Below, one piece after another: positions 26,101-38,452 of a stretch of DNA of 64,000 nucleotides. Each line of letters starts with the position of its first letter. Position 1 is the first letter of the stretch. The notes under the pieces are model-generated. The model was not told the DNA's origin. It saw only the letters and a program-made list of their open reading frames with translations, and did not search any database. Position numbers and translations under genes: made by a program. The DNA comes from Caenorhabditis elegans (Eukaryota > Nematoda > Chromadorea > Rhabditida > Rhabditidae). Location of the stretch: the NCBI RefSeq assembly GCF_000002985.6, contig NC_003279.8, forward strand, positions 9,424,001-9,488,000. The letters are read 5' to 3'.

Positions 26101-28924
26101 AAGGTACACACATAAACAACTAGACATACGCTCACAACCACCACCACCACCACAACCACTACCTCCACTTCACAATTGAGGTGTGAACAATGTGTGTGAG
26201 AGGGGGAGAAGGCAAGAGCAAGATGCTCACGGAGCTCAAAGGTAAAATGAAAATTGTGAAAGGAAATGAGGAGACGCAGGTACGTTGAGACCCCGACAAA
26301 AAAGTGATGGGAGAGGAAGACGGATTATAGTCGAAAGTTTCATGGCTTTTCCTTCTGGCATTTAGGTAAGCGGTTATTAAAGTGACAACTTTTAGTACCA
26401 ATTGATTAGAACTAAAATATTTTATTTATGCTCTAAATTTACCTATTAAAAGATCAGGAAATAAAAAAAATGTGCAAAATAAATCCAACAGAAAATAAGA
26501 TTTAAAAAAAACTTGGAAAAAATGCGAAGGAATATCGAGAGGATTTTATGAAAAATTCAAACTTTCAGAACAAAATCAGAACAAAATGTCGTAATGGGAA
26601 ATTTTGTAGTAAGGCTGAAAACCGTTGCCAACAATCAATATTTTTGAAAACTTACATTATTGGACTGGAAGATTTAAATTTCAAGGTTTCTCTCTTGAAT
26701 TAGTTGTTAGTTTTTCCTTTTACCATTTGTGCAGGATGTTGCTATTGGAAACGAAAGCTTCTATATTTTACGTGCATCTCATTATTAAACAAGTGCTTTT
26801 CAATGTTTCCATACAGACTGAGAAGTGAAATATACGAAGATGGATTGAGACCTCGAAAAATGGAGAATGACAAATTGAGGAGACATAAAACATTGAAGAA
26901 GTTTGTCTTATGAATCATGAGAGGTTCTCACTACCTGGTACCTCAATGGGTCAAGAAATTGAAAGTGGTCGAGAAGTGTAGAAGGTTGAAATTAGTTACG
27001 GAAAGAAAATGAGTGATGGTGTTCTGTTTTTAGTTATTTATGGTAATTTATTAACCAAAAGAAGTTACAGGTAGAGATGGGGGTTTAGTCTAAAATTACT
27101 CATAATATGTCAACGTCGAACTTTTGGCGAACTGCCAAATTATTCAGATAAACGTACTTTTTGAAAAATTTGAAGTATTGCGGCAGGTTAGAAGTTCAAC
27201 ATTGTAACACTATTGGAGCTGTTTTAACAATTTTCCATTTGACATACGGTTGTACGGCAAACCGTCTCGTTCTAACACATTTCGGTTTTTAATCCAACTT
27301 TTGAAATAAAAAATGAATGTAGAAGTGTTTAAAAAATTAACTTTAGAAATTTCAAAATAATCGTTTTTTCTATCATCATAACTTGTGCACTCTAAATGAG
27401 ATTTTACAATATTAGAAAAGTACTGGAGAAAATGTTTTGAAGATCAAGTTTTCCACAAGCGCCAATACAGAGAAACGAGAATTTAAACCGTTTCCAAAAC
27501 TCCAATTAGTCCATCAGTCCACTTCTCCACCCATCTCAACTTTTTATATTCTGTCACAATAAATCATATTTTAACAAGTCTGAAATCCGGATAGATTCTT
27601 CTTTTTCTTGACTTAGAAAATTCAAGTTGATTCAAAGTGACACATGGGAAAGCAGTAATTTAAATTTATAATTTTTTTTGACAAAACGGATATTATCCGG
27701 TTTGCTTTGTTTTGAAGTTTCATTGAATTACAGATAGTTTTTTTGAAAAAAAAGGAAAACTTTTGGGAATCAAAACCTTTAAAAAATGATAATAGGAAAA
27801 TAGAAAAAGATTCAAAGAATAAGAAACTCAAAAATGTTTTGCTCTGCCCGGCTGCCCAGTTTCTTCTCTAATAATACTCAATTTTACGATGTTTTCAGTG
27901 GTGTTCCTCATCACTGAGAAGAAGTGTTTGTAAGTTTGTAACATCCAGTTTCAGTGTTCAAATTTTATTTTGGCATTTTATGATTCAAAATGAAAACACT
28001 CAAATTAGCCTTCTTGAGTGTTTTCCATTAGTGGCTAGCAATTAGACAACTTTTTTGAATTTTGAATTTGAAATAAAATTGAAACACAATTTTCAATGGG
28101 GGACTGTTTTATTGTGCCTCTTACTAGGGAATGACCAGAATAAGTGGAGCGATATTCAAAAAAAAAATATTGTATCGGAAAGCTGACATTTTCTACTATA
28201 AGATTATGACTGAAATTTTTGCCCATTCGGGCTGGAAACTTTTCAGAAATTTTTATTACCAAATCGATATTGGAAAAACACCTTGTCTTTGAGACTCCAT
28301 ATCTCTGCAGGAAAAAATCGCACTAAAAAGTGATCAACTGAAAACTTGTTAAACACAATGTGATCTAAAACTTTTCAGTTGAACACTTTCTTGTAAATAA
28401 TTTGGTTGCCAAGATATAGACCTTTAACTATTTAGAATATTCAAAAATAATGAAGCTCAAATCAATTGGTCCCAACTCGGCAACCAAATTTTTTAAAAGA
28501 AAGTGTTTTACTGAAAAGTTTCAGATCACATTATGTTTAACAAGTTTCTAGTTGATCACTTTTTAGTGCGATTTTTTCCTGCAGAGATATGGAGTCTCAA
28601 AGACAAGGTGTTTTTCCAATATCGATTTGGTAAAACGTCTTGATACGGCATCAGAATCAGTGATTCGGTCATTGAAAACAATGAAAAATAAGTTATTTGT
28701 GACACTCTACATTATTTCATACATTTTTGAAAAAATTTCAAAAAAAATTTTTGGATCAAATTTTCTCATGGGTTTGGTGGAGAAAAAAGTGGCAATTTTC
28801 GAAAAAATAAAAATTTCTGAAAAGTTTCCAGCCCGAATGGGCAAAAATTTCAGTCATATTCTTATAGTAGAGAATGTCAGCTTTCCGATACAATATTTTT
28901 TTTTTCAATATCGCTCCACTTATT

Positions 28925-29834
28925 TTTGAATTTGAATTTGAGTTTATTCAACTTAAAAAAGAGAAATAAACAGATAAAACGAGACGAACCCTAAAAGAGT
29001 TCAACTCGAGTAAAAGTTAATTAAAAAAGAAAAAAAAAAGATAATACAAAACCGGTGAAAGGTAGAGAAAGAAAAAGTGAAAGTAGATGTGTAATTAGCA
29101 CCGGGGAATGTTGAGATCAATATAATCAGAGAACTGGTGAGGGGACAAGAAAACCGTAACATTATTGAATAAGTTGTTCCAAATGGGGATAATATGAGCA
29201 AAGAAATGGGTGGAGCATTTGTCCTTCCTAACTAGAATCATTGGATGTCTATTTGAACTAGAAAAAGTGACAAATTGATTGAGGTTAGAAAAATGAGAAG
29301 TACCTGTTAAAAGTCTATAGAGTAATTTCAATTGAGCTTTAATTCTATCGTGTCTGGTGGAGTGGAGATCCATAATACTTAGTCGGTTTTCATAACAGGA
29401 GAATTTGGTATTGCATCTTTGCAGAACGCGCTTGGTAAAGTGTCTTAGAGGTTGTTCAAGTTTAGCTGAGAGCAAAGATTTAGGTGGAGGGGAATAGATT
29501 TCGGAGCAGTAATTGAGAATAGGGGCCACGTAAGTCTTAAAGAGATGGGCATAAAACTTAGGTGTATTGGAGGAGAATGCCTTGAGAATTTGTTTTGCTC
29601 TGAGCAAGGCTAGGCAGCTAACTTTAGCAATGTGGGGATCAAACTTAAGTTTGCAATCAGTAATGAGACCTAAGTCACGAACAGTGGATGAAGGGGGAAT
29701 GGGGACACCGTCCACAGAATAAGAATGATTTTTGTTCCGAGTGCCAAGTGCTAGTAAAGCCGATTTAGTTGGTGCAAGAGGAAGTTTATTTTTCTTGGAC
29801 CACATAACTATGAAATCTATGGAATTTTGGATAG
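28925..29834 (-). mobile_element. 5'-truncated non-LTR retrotransposon (LINE), 910 bp
   Basis: This segment interrupts the right arm of the palindromic element and is flanked by a 5-bp direct repeat TTATT (28920-28924 and 29835-29839). Removing it and one TTATT restores the arm that the left arm predicts. It is in minus orientation: its 3' end carries a short AAATTC repeat tail (plus strand TGAATTTGAATTTG, 28927 on), typical of CR1-like worm LINEs, and its body encodes the C-terminal part of a reverse transcriptase. 5' truncation, a simple-repeat tail and short target duplication are hallmarks of target-primed reverse transcription. Confidence 0.85.
29095..29834 (-). pseudogene. Reverse transcriptase C-terminal fragment of the LINE
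   Basis: The frame is open for about 246 LINE-derived residues without a stop. The fragment carries the region downstream of the catalytic palm: WSKKNKLPLAPTKSALL, then VRDLGLITDCKLKFDPHI, then YVAPILNYCSEIYSP and RHFTKRVLQRC, which fits the thumb/connection region of CR1/Jockey-type ORF2 proteins. The catalytic YxDD motif and the endonuclease are absent, so it cannot be active. The apparent start (Met-Thr-Arg) is encoded by the host palindrome, not the LINE. The intact frame suggests a fairly recent insertion. Confidence 0.85.
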
Positions 29835-32800
29835 TTATTCTGGTCATTCCCTAGTTAGAATAGAGAATTGAATCTCTGATTATAGAATTTATTGAAAATC
29901 TTACTTTTAGATTTGAAAAATTGGAAAATTATTGCAGAAGGGGTTTTGAGGATTTTTGCAAACTTACAAAACTGAAGAAACATTCTAAAAGACTTGGATT
30001 TTCATTCAGTCCTTTACACAAAAAACCGATTTTTTCTACTTTTTAATACTAATGTAATTAAAAGTTTACAAAACAAAAATTTTGATGTTAGTTCATAGAA
30101 ATCAATATTATTAGAGAATTTGAGCTGAAAATGTTTCAGTTGGAATTATCGGATTCAAAACATAACATTTATCATAAAAGCGGCCCGTTAAACGCTTAAA
30201 TGGTTAGATCAAAATTTCTGGAACTGAAAAAAGTTTTTTTTCGGTCGAAAAGAAAAAGTCAGTAAAGAAGTGGAAGAAAAAGAAGAAAAAGTCGAGGAAA
30301 GAGCACATCAAGTATGTATGAGAAGACGTCCTACTTTATTATTTATAATAATCGCTCTTGTTCATACATTTTTGAACGTTTTGACGTGAAGAATTGGGGA
30401 GCACCAAATAGGAAAATATATCGAAATAAAGATGGAGAGAATGTGAAAATGAAGTAGAGGACCACGAATATAAGATTCTTGATCAATTGAATATGAGGGA
30501 ATATCGTCTGGACTACTAATTGAAACTTGAAATTCCTCAAAATTTTTTGAATTGTTTTTGGCAGAGGGATTCCAAGAACTTGGATTATAAATTAAAAAAA
30601 TTGTCGTTTTTGTTTAATAATTGTTTTCTCACCTTTGAAAAATAACTGTTGATATACTGAAAATCTAAACAATATTTCAGAATATTCGAATGAAGAAAAA
30701 TCAGCGCTCTCCCTGCCAGTCCCTTCGAAGCATTTTCAAGAAAATGTTTTTAATGAAAAATCGAAAACGGCTAGTTCTTATTCAAAAATGATAACGGAAC
30801 TGATTTTTCTAAAAATTCTAATTTTTGAGCTATAACCAATTGCAAAACCAGTGTTCTTGTAAGTGGAGAATGAAGAAACATAATTTCCCAATTCCGGAAA
30901 CTTACATCTTTTTGTGGCTACTCAATCCGGTTCCATTTAAAACTAGCCAAAAGAATACATTACCGTATATATGAGAAAAGTGAAACATTGAATACTATAA
31001 GAAAATGATATGAAGGCGTCACTCTCCTGTTGTGAAGAACGGGATTTAAGACACAAGAGAGATGAGACACGTTGCAATCCAATTACGGATACTATGCGAT
31101 TTCGAAACGGGGACATTTGGGAAAAAAGTGGAAGAATTCGATGGTTTGAAACATGAAACGAAAATGAATTGGAAGATTGCTGAGGTTTTGTGACGGTTCA
31201 GATAAGGGATGTAAACTCCTCTGAAATTGGAATATTGGTGTCACAATTATTCGCTTTTTTTGTATTCAGAAATTTTTTGAAAGGTTTAAAAGAGAAAAGA
31301 TTACGGTAGCACCATATATATATTCTTCTGCTCCTTTTTTTTAGATTTTTGTTAAGATTATCAGTACTCAATTCTAACTTATGAGAAAAACAATGCAATT
31401 TTCTGCAATATTCAGAGAGATCAGAGAGAATTAGAAATAAATCATAGTTGGGTTGGACTAATTTTCTTTTATTCTAGCTAGATGCCATCTGGAAAGAACT
31501 GCTCGTAGATTATCTTGACTAAAAAACAACATGTGAGGTGGAACTCTGGAGGTAGGTCCCAATTATCGCAGAAACCTTCAGGTGTAAACTTTAGAAAAAA
31601 CGTCTACCACTTGCTCATCAATGTGCCCTCCATCAATTGGATCAAATGAGAAAATGGCGAGAGATGAAGAGGTTGATGAGAAAAGAAGTGTTCTTAATAC
31701 TACTAATACTAGTAGTTGCAAGACGCTCACTTTCTATTATCAAGATCTCAGATGACCGGGAGAATTCATTAATCTCATCCTTTTATCTTTTGCCATTTCA
31801 ATTAACAATAGGAAATGATCAGAAGGGGATTCTGGATGGGAGAACAATTGAAAAAGGATGAGAAGTTATGAGAATTTGGCGGTGTCGAATTAATAACTTT
31901 ATTTCGAAAGGTGGTGTAGAACTGGGGAGACTGCTACTCATTTAGTGCTAACAAGACCGTAATATAAGCAAACTTTAAAAAAATGCCAGGAAATGTTTAA
32001 TTCAAGTTTCAAATTAAATCAAAAATGTTTCAGTACATGTTTCTTTTAATAAACTGATTTTAATTTTAAAAAATTGGACACTACAGAAATTTAAACAGAA
32101 ACCATACAACTCTAAAGCACTAAAATTGTTTTAATTTCAGACACCGCAGTATTTATTAAAAATATCTGAAACTTCGTAACTTTCTTTTCTAGGACACAAT
32201 TTCTTATTCAAATAACTGTTCATAACTACAAATTTTCTGAAAGTGAAGCTGCAAACTTTGAAAGAAAAGAAGAAAACTTCCAAAATCAAGATGCCATTCT
32301 CCATATTTTAGGAGATAATTATTCTTGGAGAATAGTGAGAGACAATAGACTTTGGGAAAATATATTGGAAGAAAATGAGAATGATGACGAAAAAGGGAGG
32401 AAAAGCATGGAAGAAGGGGCTGGAAGATGGTGAGACATAGAAAGAAAAGGAAAACAATTTTCAGAAAACACAACAAATAGAGTCGTACTGGCACAACGGA
32501 AAAAGGCCATAAGCCCAAAAACTAACAATAAAAGTCGGGCATCAGTCAACGGTTGGAAAGAAGGAAATGGGAGGAGAACATACTTTTCGTGGCCTTTTAC
32601 GGATCATATTTCCGTCGTGTCCGTGCAAAGGAACTTGGATAACAGTTTGTAATTTTCAAATTAATCTTTTCAGGGAAAGTTTCTAAAAATTTCAATTTGG
32701 CACCCCGTTTATGTCATAAACTCCAAAGAATATCTTGCAAATTGAAAAATTTTCTACAAAACAAGTTAGTAGTGGTGTTGGACAAACTGAACCGGATTGT

Positions 32801-33896
32801 TATAACGAAGCCTAGACCCACATAAATATATTGAAGGTGCGCTTTCCTATAGGACCATCAGCATCTTCTCGAATAAGCCTAGTAATCATTGAACATATCC
32901 AACACCAGAAGGTGTTAAATAGTTTTTATGTCGATACAATAAAAATTGAAGCTGAAGCTACCTTCTTCTGAACCTTCAGAAGGAAGACGGTTAGCAGAAA
33001 GAAAATTATTCGACTTTTTTAGAACCCAACATCGAGAAATTTCCAATCTGGTAAATTCTAGATATGCCGATCATCAGATAAATTTTTATAGACATATTCA
33101 ATTTTTATATAATTTTATTATTTGAAAAAATTATAAGTCGGGATGAATTAAAAGTTATGTTTTCTGTTGAATACTTATTTGTTTAGTAGGTGGGAATTGA
33201 AATAGAATGATTCATAAGCATATAAGATGTCAATTGATAAGAGTGAAAGGTTTTAGAGGTTTGAAAAGAAAAGGTTAACAGAAGAATTTAAGATGTTTTA
33301 AATGTCTCATTTTCATGCAAAATTTTCAAGTCGGAATGTAATCAAATATGTCATGAATGTTTAAACTTTTCTGAAAACCGACTGTGGCGTCCACGAGAAA
33401 CTGAAATGAAATAAAGCAAGTGACTAGAAAGTTATACTAATGTCTTTTGTGCTTGCATGATGCCGTAATAACTGTGGAAAAAATCAGATTAACAACGTCA
33501 TGTGTTTAAAATATTATTCAACCTAAAAATCGACAGAATTTATCATTTATCATATTTATCAATCGAATTTCTAAAAGGTATTTTTGGAGAATTAGGCTAT
33601 TTTGAACATTTACCAAAAATTAGTGCCGTCTCCCCTTTGGAAGATTTCAGAATTTTTTACTAAGATTAATAAATAAAGCTCAAAATATTACATGTCATAC
33701 TTCATAGTGGACTCCAGATCCTTAAAATATTCTACAAAAATATCTGTAAACTTGATTTTATTCGTGAACTTTCCTATTTTACCGATTATTTGTTTGTTAT
33801 TGTTGTTTTGAATTAGTCGTGGATTGTTGTTGTTGTTTGTTTTGTCTAGATCTGCATGTCAGTTTTTATCTCACCTATTCCCGATTTCGATCAACC

Positions 33897-34805
33897 ATGG
33901 GTTTGGACAAAGGAAAGCAACAAACTGCCAAGAAACGTAAGTTTAATTTTTGTTTTTCAATAGTTTCTCTTAGAGATTTCATCTGAATATACGCTAGTGC
34001 AGGAGTCTTGGGCGAGATGAGGCGGGCGGGAGCCGCACCCCTTAGAGTTGAGCTTTTTTTAACGGTTTCTTAATATTTATTAGTCTATATTTCTAATGTG
34101 TGATGTTTTTCAGCTGGTTTCAACTGCAAACCGTTTGAGTTCGAAATCTCTTCAACGAAATTTCAAATTCCCAACGACAAGCCATTGAAGTACACTTTGA
34201 AATGCACTGCTGATGAGAAACAGGATGTTATCATTCAAGTTCATTCGGTTTTCTTCGAAATTGTTGGTGCAAGACGCAAGCATGGAGTCACTTCTCAAGA
34301 GTTTCATGTTCTTGGAAAAAACGAAGAAATGACTTTTGAGATTGGTCTGAAGGATTTGACCGTAAGTAGCAACTGAAAAAGGCAGTCAAAGATAAATAAT
34401 TTTCAGAATGTTTCGTACGATAATTTCGAGCATGCGCAACTTGCGTCTGCCGCTGGTTTTATCACGTTCACACACTACAAGTCTTCTAGAGATGATGATT
34501 CCGATGCTTCATGGGGTCCCAACAAGAACTTGCTCATCGTCATCACTGACGGAATGGAAGAAGTTGGATTCTGGAAGAAGAAATTGTCGGTTGAAACTGA
34601 AACCGATGAGATGAAGAAGGTGAAAGAAGAGTTTGGTGTGAAACTTGAAGGAGAAAAGAAATATGAAGAGATTGATAAAATGGAAATGGATAGAATGAGG
34701 AAGGAAATTGGGAAGAATCAATCGGCACGTGATGATGGATTTGCACCAATCAAGGACATGCATAAGAAGTATTTGAAAGAGAAATATGAATGTGTTATTT
34801 CGTAA
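33897..34805 (+). CDS. Divergent MSP-like domain protein with C-terminal CaaX box (228 aa)
   Basis: Exons 33897-33936, 34114-34361, 34407-34805 give 228 aa. The first ~115 residues form a beta-rich domain whose order of features resembles the major sperm protein fold (FEFEISSTKFQIPNDKPLKY ... IIQVHSVFFEIVGAR ... HGVTSQEFHVLGKNEEMTF ... ITFTHYKS); the assignment to MSP is inferred, as similarity is weak. The remaining ~100 residues are a Lys/Glu-rich, probably helical tail. The protein ends CVIS, a canonical CaaX box predicting farnesylation and membrane anchoring. The paralogue downstream (35303-36518) has the same exon phases and also ends in CaaX. AATAAA at 34822-34827. Possible alternative: an Ig-like or nematode-specific domain. 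Confidence 0.82.
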
Positions 34806-35302
34806 TTCATTCGGTTTATTTAATAAAGTTTGCTAAGTATTGGTTAAAAAGCTATTGTTCGAATTAGACGTCCAGCTAACAAGGAAACGTTTTCGGCTTA
34901 ACTCCGCAATCTTGAATGAAAACTATGGCTTACTTTAAAAAATAATTCTATAGTACACAGATAGAGCAGTGAAAATTGATTGGTAGTTTGAGGATTTCGT
35001 TTTGAAAACAAATCTGATTTTTCTTCTGAAACGTACAAATGTATTGATAATGATTCTCTAGTCGAAAGTCCATCGCCGCAGCTACATATTGTGTAGAAAG
35101 CTATGTCGAGGGGCTAAAAACCTTTTATTGTAAGTCTGGAATACAGTAAAGATACTTTTGTATTATATATTTCACATTGTCACACATTTACTGTAAACTC
35201 AGAAAATCAAGAATAAAACTTTTTTCAAGCGCACACGTGAACTAAATTTAGTTGATTTCACTGACCATTGTCATCAAAAATAGTTTATTATCCAAAAACG
35301 AC
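34806..35302 (+). other. Spacer between the two MSP-like paralogues
   Basis: About 500 bp without coding signal, beginning with the AATAAA of the first paralogue. The gap is longer than the usual ~100 bp of worm operons, so the second gene probably has its own promoter. Confidence 0.45.
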
Positions 35303-36518
35303 ATGGATATCGCTCGACCCTCATGCTATGAGACAGTCCGAAATGACGATGATAAGAAGTCATCCGACGCTGATATTTACAATACGTCAGTTAAATGTAA
35401 GTTACATGAAGTGTCACTATTCTAGTGCAGAACGCAGCTAACACGCATTTCGTTTTTTCTGGATCTTGTCCGATTTTTCTTGGGAAAGTAGGGGATCGGG
35501 GATAGGAAGATGACGGAAACTTTCGAGTATCAAACAGGATAATTTTGAAATGACAGCTTGTTTAACACAAACAGTTTTTCGAGTTGCTTTCAAGCTTTCC
35601 GGTTAAATAAATGTTTATAAAATAATCAATTACAGTGGAAGACCCTTCTGCTCCTAGTCATGATGAGCAATGGACATACAATTTCTTTATTACACCGCTT
35701 AATCTTAACATCTCGCCAACGGATTTCAAAATTCCCAATGACAAATCGGTGAAGTATACTGTGAAGTGTGAGGCAAAGATAAAACAAGATTTGATAGTTC
35801 AAGTTCACTCACTTTTCTTCGAAATTGTTGGTGCAAGATGCAAGCGTGGAGTCACTTCTCAAGAATTTCATATTCTTTCTGAAAATGAGACAATGACTTT
35901 TGAAGTTGGTATGAAGGATTTGAATGTGAGTTTGTATTTTGTGCTTCTTTTGGTTCTGGAGCAAACGTTTTCATATTACCAGCCTGTAACATACATACAG
36001 TGTTGACCATAAATGAAAAATTACAAACATCTGAAACCATTTAACAAATTTCAAATGTAATTTCTTTCCAGAACGTGTCATACGAAAACTATCAAGCTGC
36101 GAATCTCTTGTCACCTGCCGGTTTTATCACTTTCACACATTTCAAATCGCTTCGAAAGGATGATGCATCATGGGGTGTTAAGGATCCGAAGAAACTGATG
36201 AAAGTTGTCACAAAAGGTGATGGTGGACGTTATAACTTGGAGAAACTTCTTGTGGAAACCGAAACCGATTCGATTAAAAAGATTTCAGAGGATTTTGCAA
36301 TGATCTTGCAGCAGGGAATGGATGATAAACGTACAAAGGAACAGGAGATGAAAATGGGTAATATGGAAATGTTTGCAACTGAAGAATATGTTGAAAAATG
36401 GAAGAAAGATAAGAAAGCGATTGAAATTGCTCAGAAGAATCAAAGAGAGTGGAATGATAAAAAATTGGAGAAACCAGGCATGCAGAAGAAGAAGGAGAAG
36501 AAGTGCAATATTATGTAA
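35303..36518 (+). CDS. Divergent MSP-like domain protein with C-terminal CaaX box, paralogue 2 (276 aa)
   Basis: Exons 35303-35396, 35636-35925, 36072-36518 give 276 aa. The core repeats its neighbour closely (FKIPNDKSVKYTVKCEAKIK, LFFEIVGARCKRGVTSQEFH, then NVSYENYQAA and GFITFTHFKS), with the same two intron positions within the domain. The N-terminus is longer (about 45 extra residues, acidic). The C-terminal half is a long Lys/Glu/Met-rich, probably helical tail with EWNDKKLEKPGMQ before the end. The last residues KKCNIM form a CaaX box (Met at X favours farnesyl transferase) after a polybasic KKKEKK stretch, the classic plasma-membrane targeting pair. AATAAA at 36533-36538. Function unknown. 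Confidence 0.83.
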
Positions 36519-38422
36519 TACCTCTGTTTCCAAATAAATTCATGTTTGAATTACTGAATCATTTTCCCCTGACCTCGATATCTAGGTTACAGTTGATAAG
36601 TTTTTCTATTACATTATAGAGGACAATGTTAATAAACATTGATTTTAGGATTTGAACTCAGTATCTTTCTTTATTTAGTTTTTCTGTAGTTATGTTTCAT
36701 AATATCATTTTTCATCCAATGAAAATCTCATATACGCCCCAAGTTTCCCAAGTACACGTTCACATGAAAAGAAGAAGAAGCTCTCAAAATATGTGTCCCA
36801 ATTGGTCGCCCCGATGCTTCTCTACTCAGTTTTCTCACACATCCGTCGTCGTAAAAATAAGAAGCAACAAACTTGAGCCCATTGAGCATACACAGAGCAG
36901 TTGACCCAAAAAAGAGCAAAGAAGAAGAAATTAGAAAGTGATTCAGTTGAAAAGCGGAGGAGACGGAAGAGTATGGGAAACTGAGCAAAGAGAGAACTTG
37001 TTGTAAAAAGAAGGAGCATACATTTCTTGGATGATTGCCAAGAAAAATTGTGAAGATGTACTGATTTTTGTGCACTTTGTCATGTTGTTCGATGCTTCAA
37101 GAGTGCAAGAATCATGTTCTATGTTTATTTCTCAGAATCCTTGGCCGTGGCTTCAAGAATCTTCTGAGCATTAACAGTATCTATGCAACTTTGTGTTCTG
37201 TAAACTCAGTAACTCATGATTCTGGTTTCAATTCCATCGTTTTTTATGTTTTTCGGTCTTCGAAAAGTCTCAAGGGTACCAGTCCGATATCATTTTTCTA
37301 CATATTATTGGACATTTCCTCTCCTTTCTTCACCACAAGAAAAAACAGCCGTTCTTCTTCTTCTTCGTTTTCTTCTTCCGTTATTCTTATCTTCTTCCTT
37401 CAATTTTTAAACTTCTTTTACTATTTTATAGATCAACTTCAAAGATATTCTTCCAAAGTTCCTAATTTTGTTCTTGCGACACCAGAAACCTGAGCAGATA
37501 TTTTTATTTTATGAAATTTTCCGTTTTAATTTCACAGGCTCACAATTAAAAAAAACACATACCGAAGAGGTATTCCAAACAAAATAATGCTCAAAATTGC
37601 TTGTTTTAAAAATGTATATTAAATAAACATTTTATCATTTAGCTTTTCATTTCAGGGAAACTATTTTTCTCTCCCACTATTTTCTGTTTATTTTAAAAAA
37701 CATTTCGAAGGTCCTCTGATTTTTCGTCTATGGTTCGTGTTTCTGTTTAATCCCATGTTGAACAATTTTCCATACAAAGAGCCAGAGAAATGTCTCACTA
37801 TGCCACGTCATCTGAGCAGGTCTGAAATTTGAAATTTTAACGTCTAGGTTCAATTACCGTAGCAAAAATGAGTTTTCGAGTGGATATGGAGTTGAAAGAT
37901 TGGTACCTTTCTTTCCTTCTTCCGTTTCAATAAACAAATTTGAGAACTTCAAAAGACTAGCTATGTGTGCCCATTGTTTCATGTGTGAATTAGTGATAAA
38001 GAAAAAGTACATTTTTTCAAGGATCATCAAAAAGTTTCTCTCTTTTAAAATCTTCAAAAGCTCACTAAATAATTCTTTGTTTCCAATGAAGATGTCCTTT
38101 ATATGAGGAACCCCATCTTCAACATGTTTTTTTTTTGTTTTTTTGTGCTCTATGTTTTCATTGCTTCCATTTTGGAATGTTCCTTGTTTTTAACTGATGT
38201 CTGACCTCATTTCTCTCCGATTTCTGGTGGTTCTCTCCGCCCAATTCAATTTCCACATGTTTGTTTAAAGACAAAGCTTAAATAACTTGTCTCTTAAATT
38301 GAAACAATCACGGTTTCGTTAAAATTTTGGCAATTGAAAACAACATGTTGTCATAGGTATATCATGTGGAATATGTATATCTCAATGTCGTAAATTCGTT
38401 AATTAATTTTTTAAATGTAATT

Positions 38423-38452
38423 TTAGGCTTAGGCTTAGGATCAGGCTTAGGC
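38423..38452 (+). repeat. Interstitial telomeric repeat, five TTAGGC units
   Basis: Five consecutive hexamers, TTAGGC TTAGGC TTAGGA TCAGGC TTAGGC; three are exact copies of the nematode telomere repeat and two have one change. Short internal TTAGGC arrays are known in C. elegans and are usually attributed to telomerase-mediated break repair or old fusions. Confidence 0.85.

Larger units (their letters stand above)
28124..29854. mobile_element. Long palindromic DNA transposon (CTAGGG ends), interrupted by a LINE
   Basis: The left end CTAGGGAATGACC (28124-28136) is the exact reverse complement of the right end GGTCATTCCCTAG (29842-29854), and both ends are flanked by TTA, a likely 3-bp target duplication. 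The arms are long: about 28124-28410 pairs with 28478-28919 plus the terminal 29835-29854, with a loop of about 67 bp. Shared arm words include GGAAAGCTGACATT, TTTGCCCATTCGGGCTGGAAA and TCTCTGCAGG(A)AAAAAATCG. The right arm has about 180 bp (28633-28810) missing from the left arm. It has no coding capacity of its own, so it is a non-autonomous foldback/MITE-like element. Confidence 0.85.
20228..33896. other. 13.7-kb gene-free stretch upstream of mec-8
   Basis: Apart from the transposon complex at 28124-29854 I see no gene. Open frames are short, without splice-consistent extensions or recognisable domains. The mec-8 side (20.3-26.4 kb) is purine-rich on the plus strand, with GAGAG and GGAGG tracts, as expected for upstream or leader-intron DNA. 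It probably holds distal mec-8 regulatory sequence and the promoter of the gene at 33.9 kb. Small RNA genes cannot be excluded by eye. Confidence 0.5.

Noticed and set aside
29095-29847. A 250-codon minus-strand frame as a host gene
   Set aside because: It is the RT C-terminal part of a truncated LINE flanked by a 5-bp duplication; its first three codons belong to the interrupted palindromic element.
37068-37493. 141-codon plus-strand frame in the region before the channel gene
   Set aside because: Composition is pyrimidine-driven, with no domain, splice structure or paralogue.
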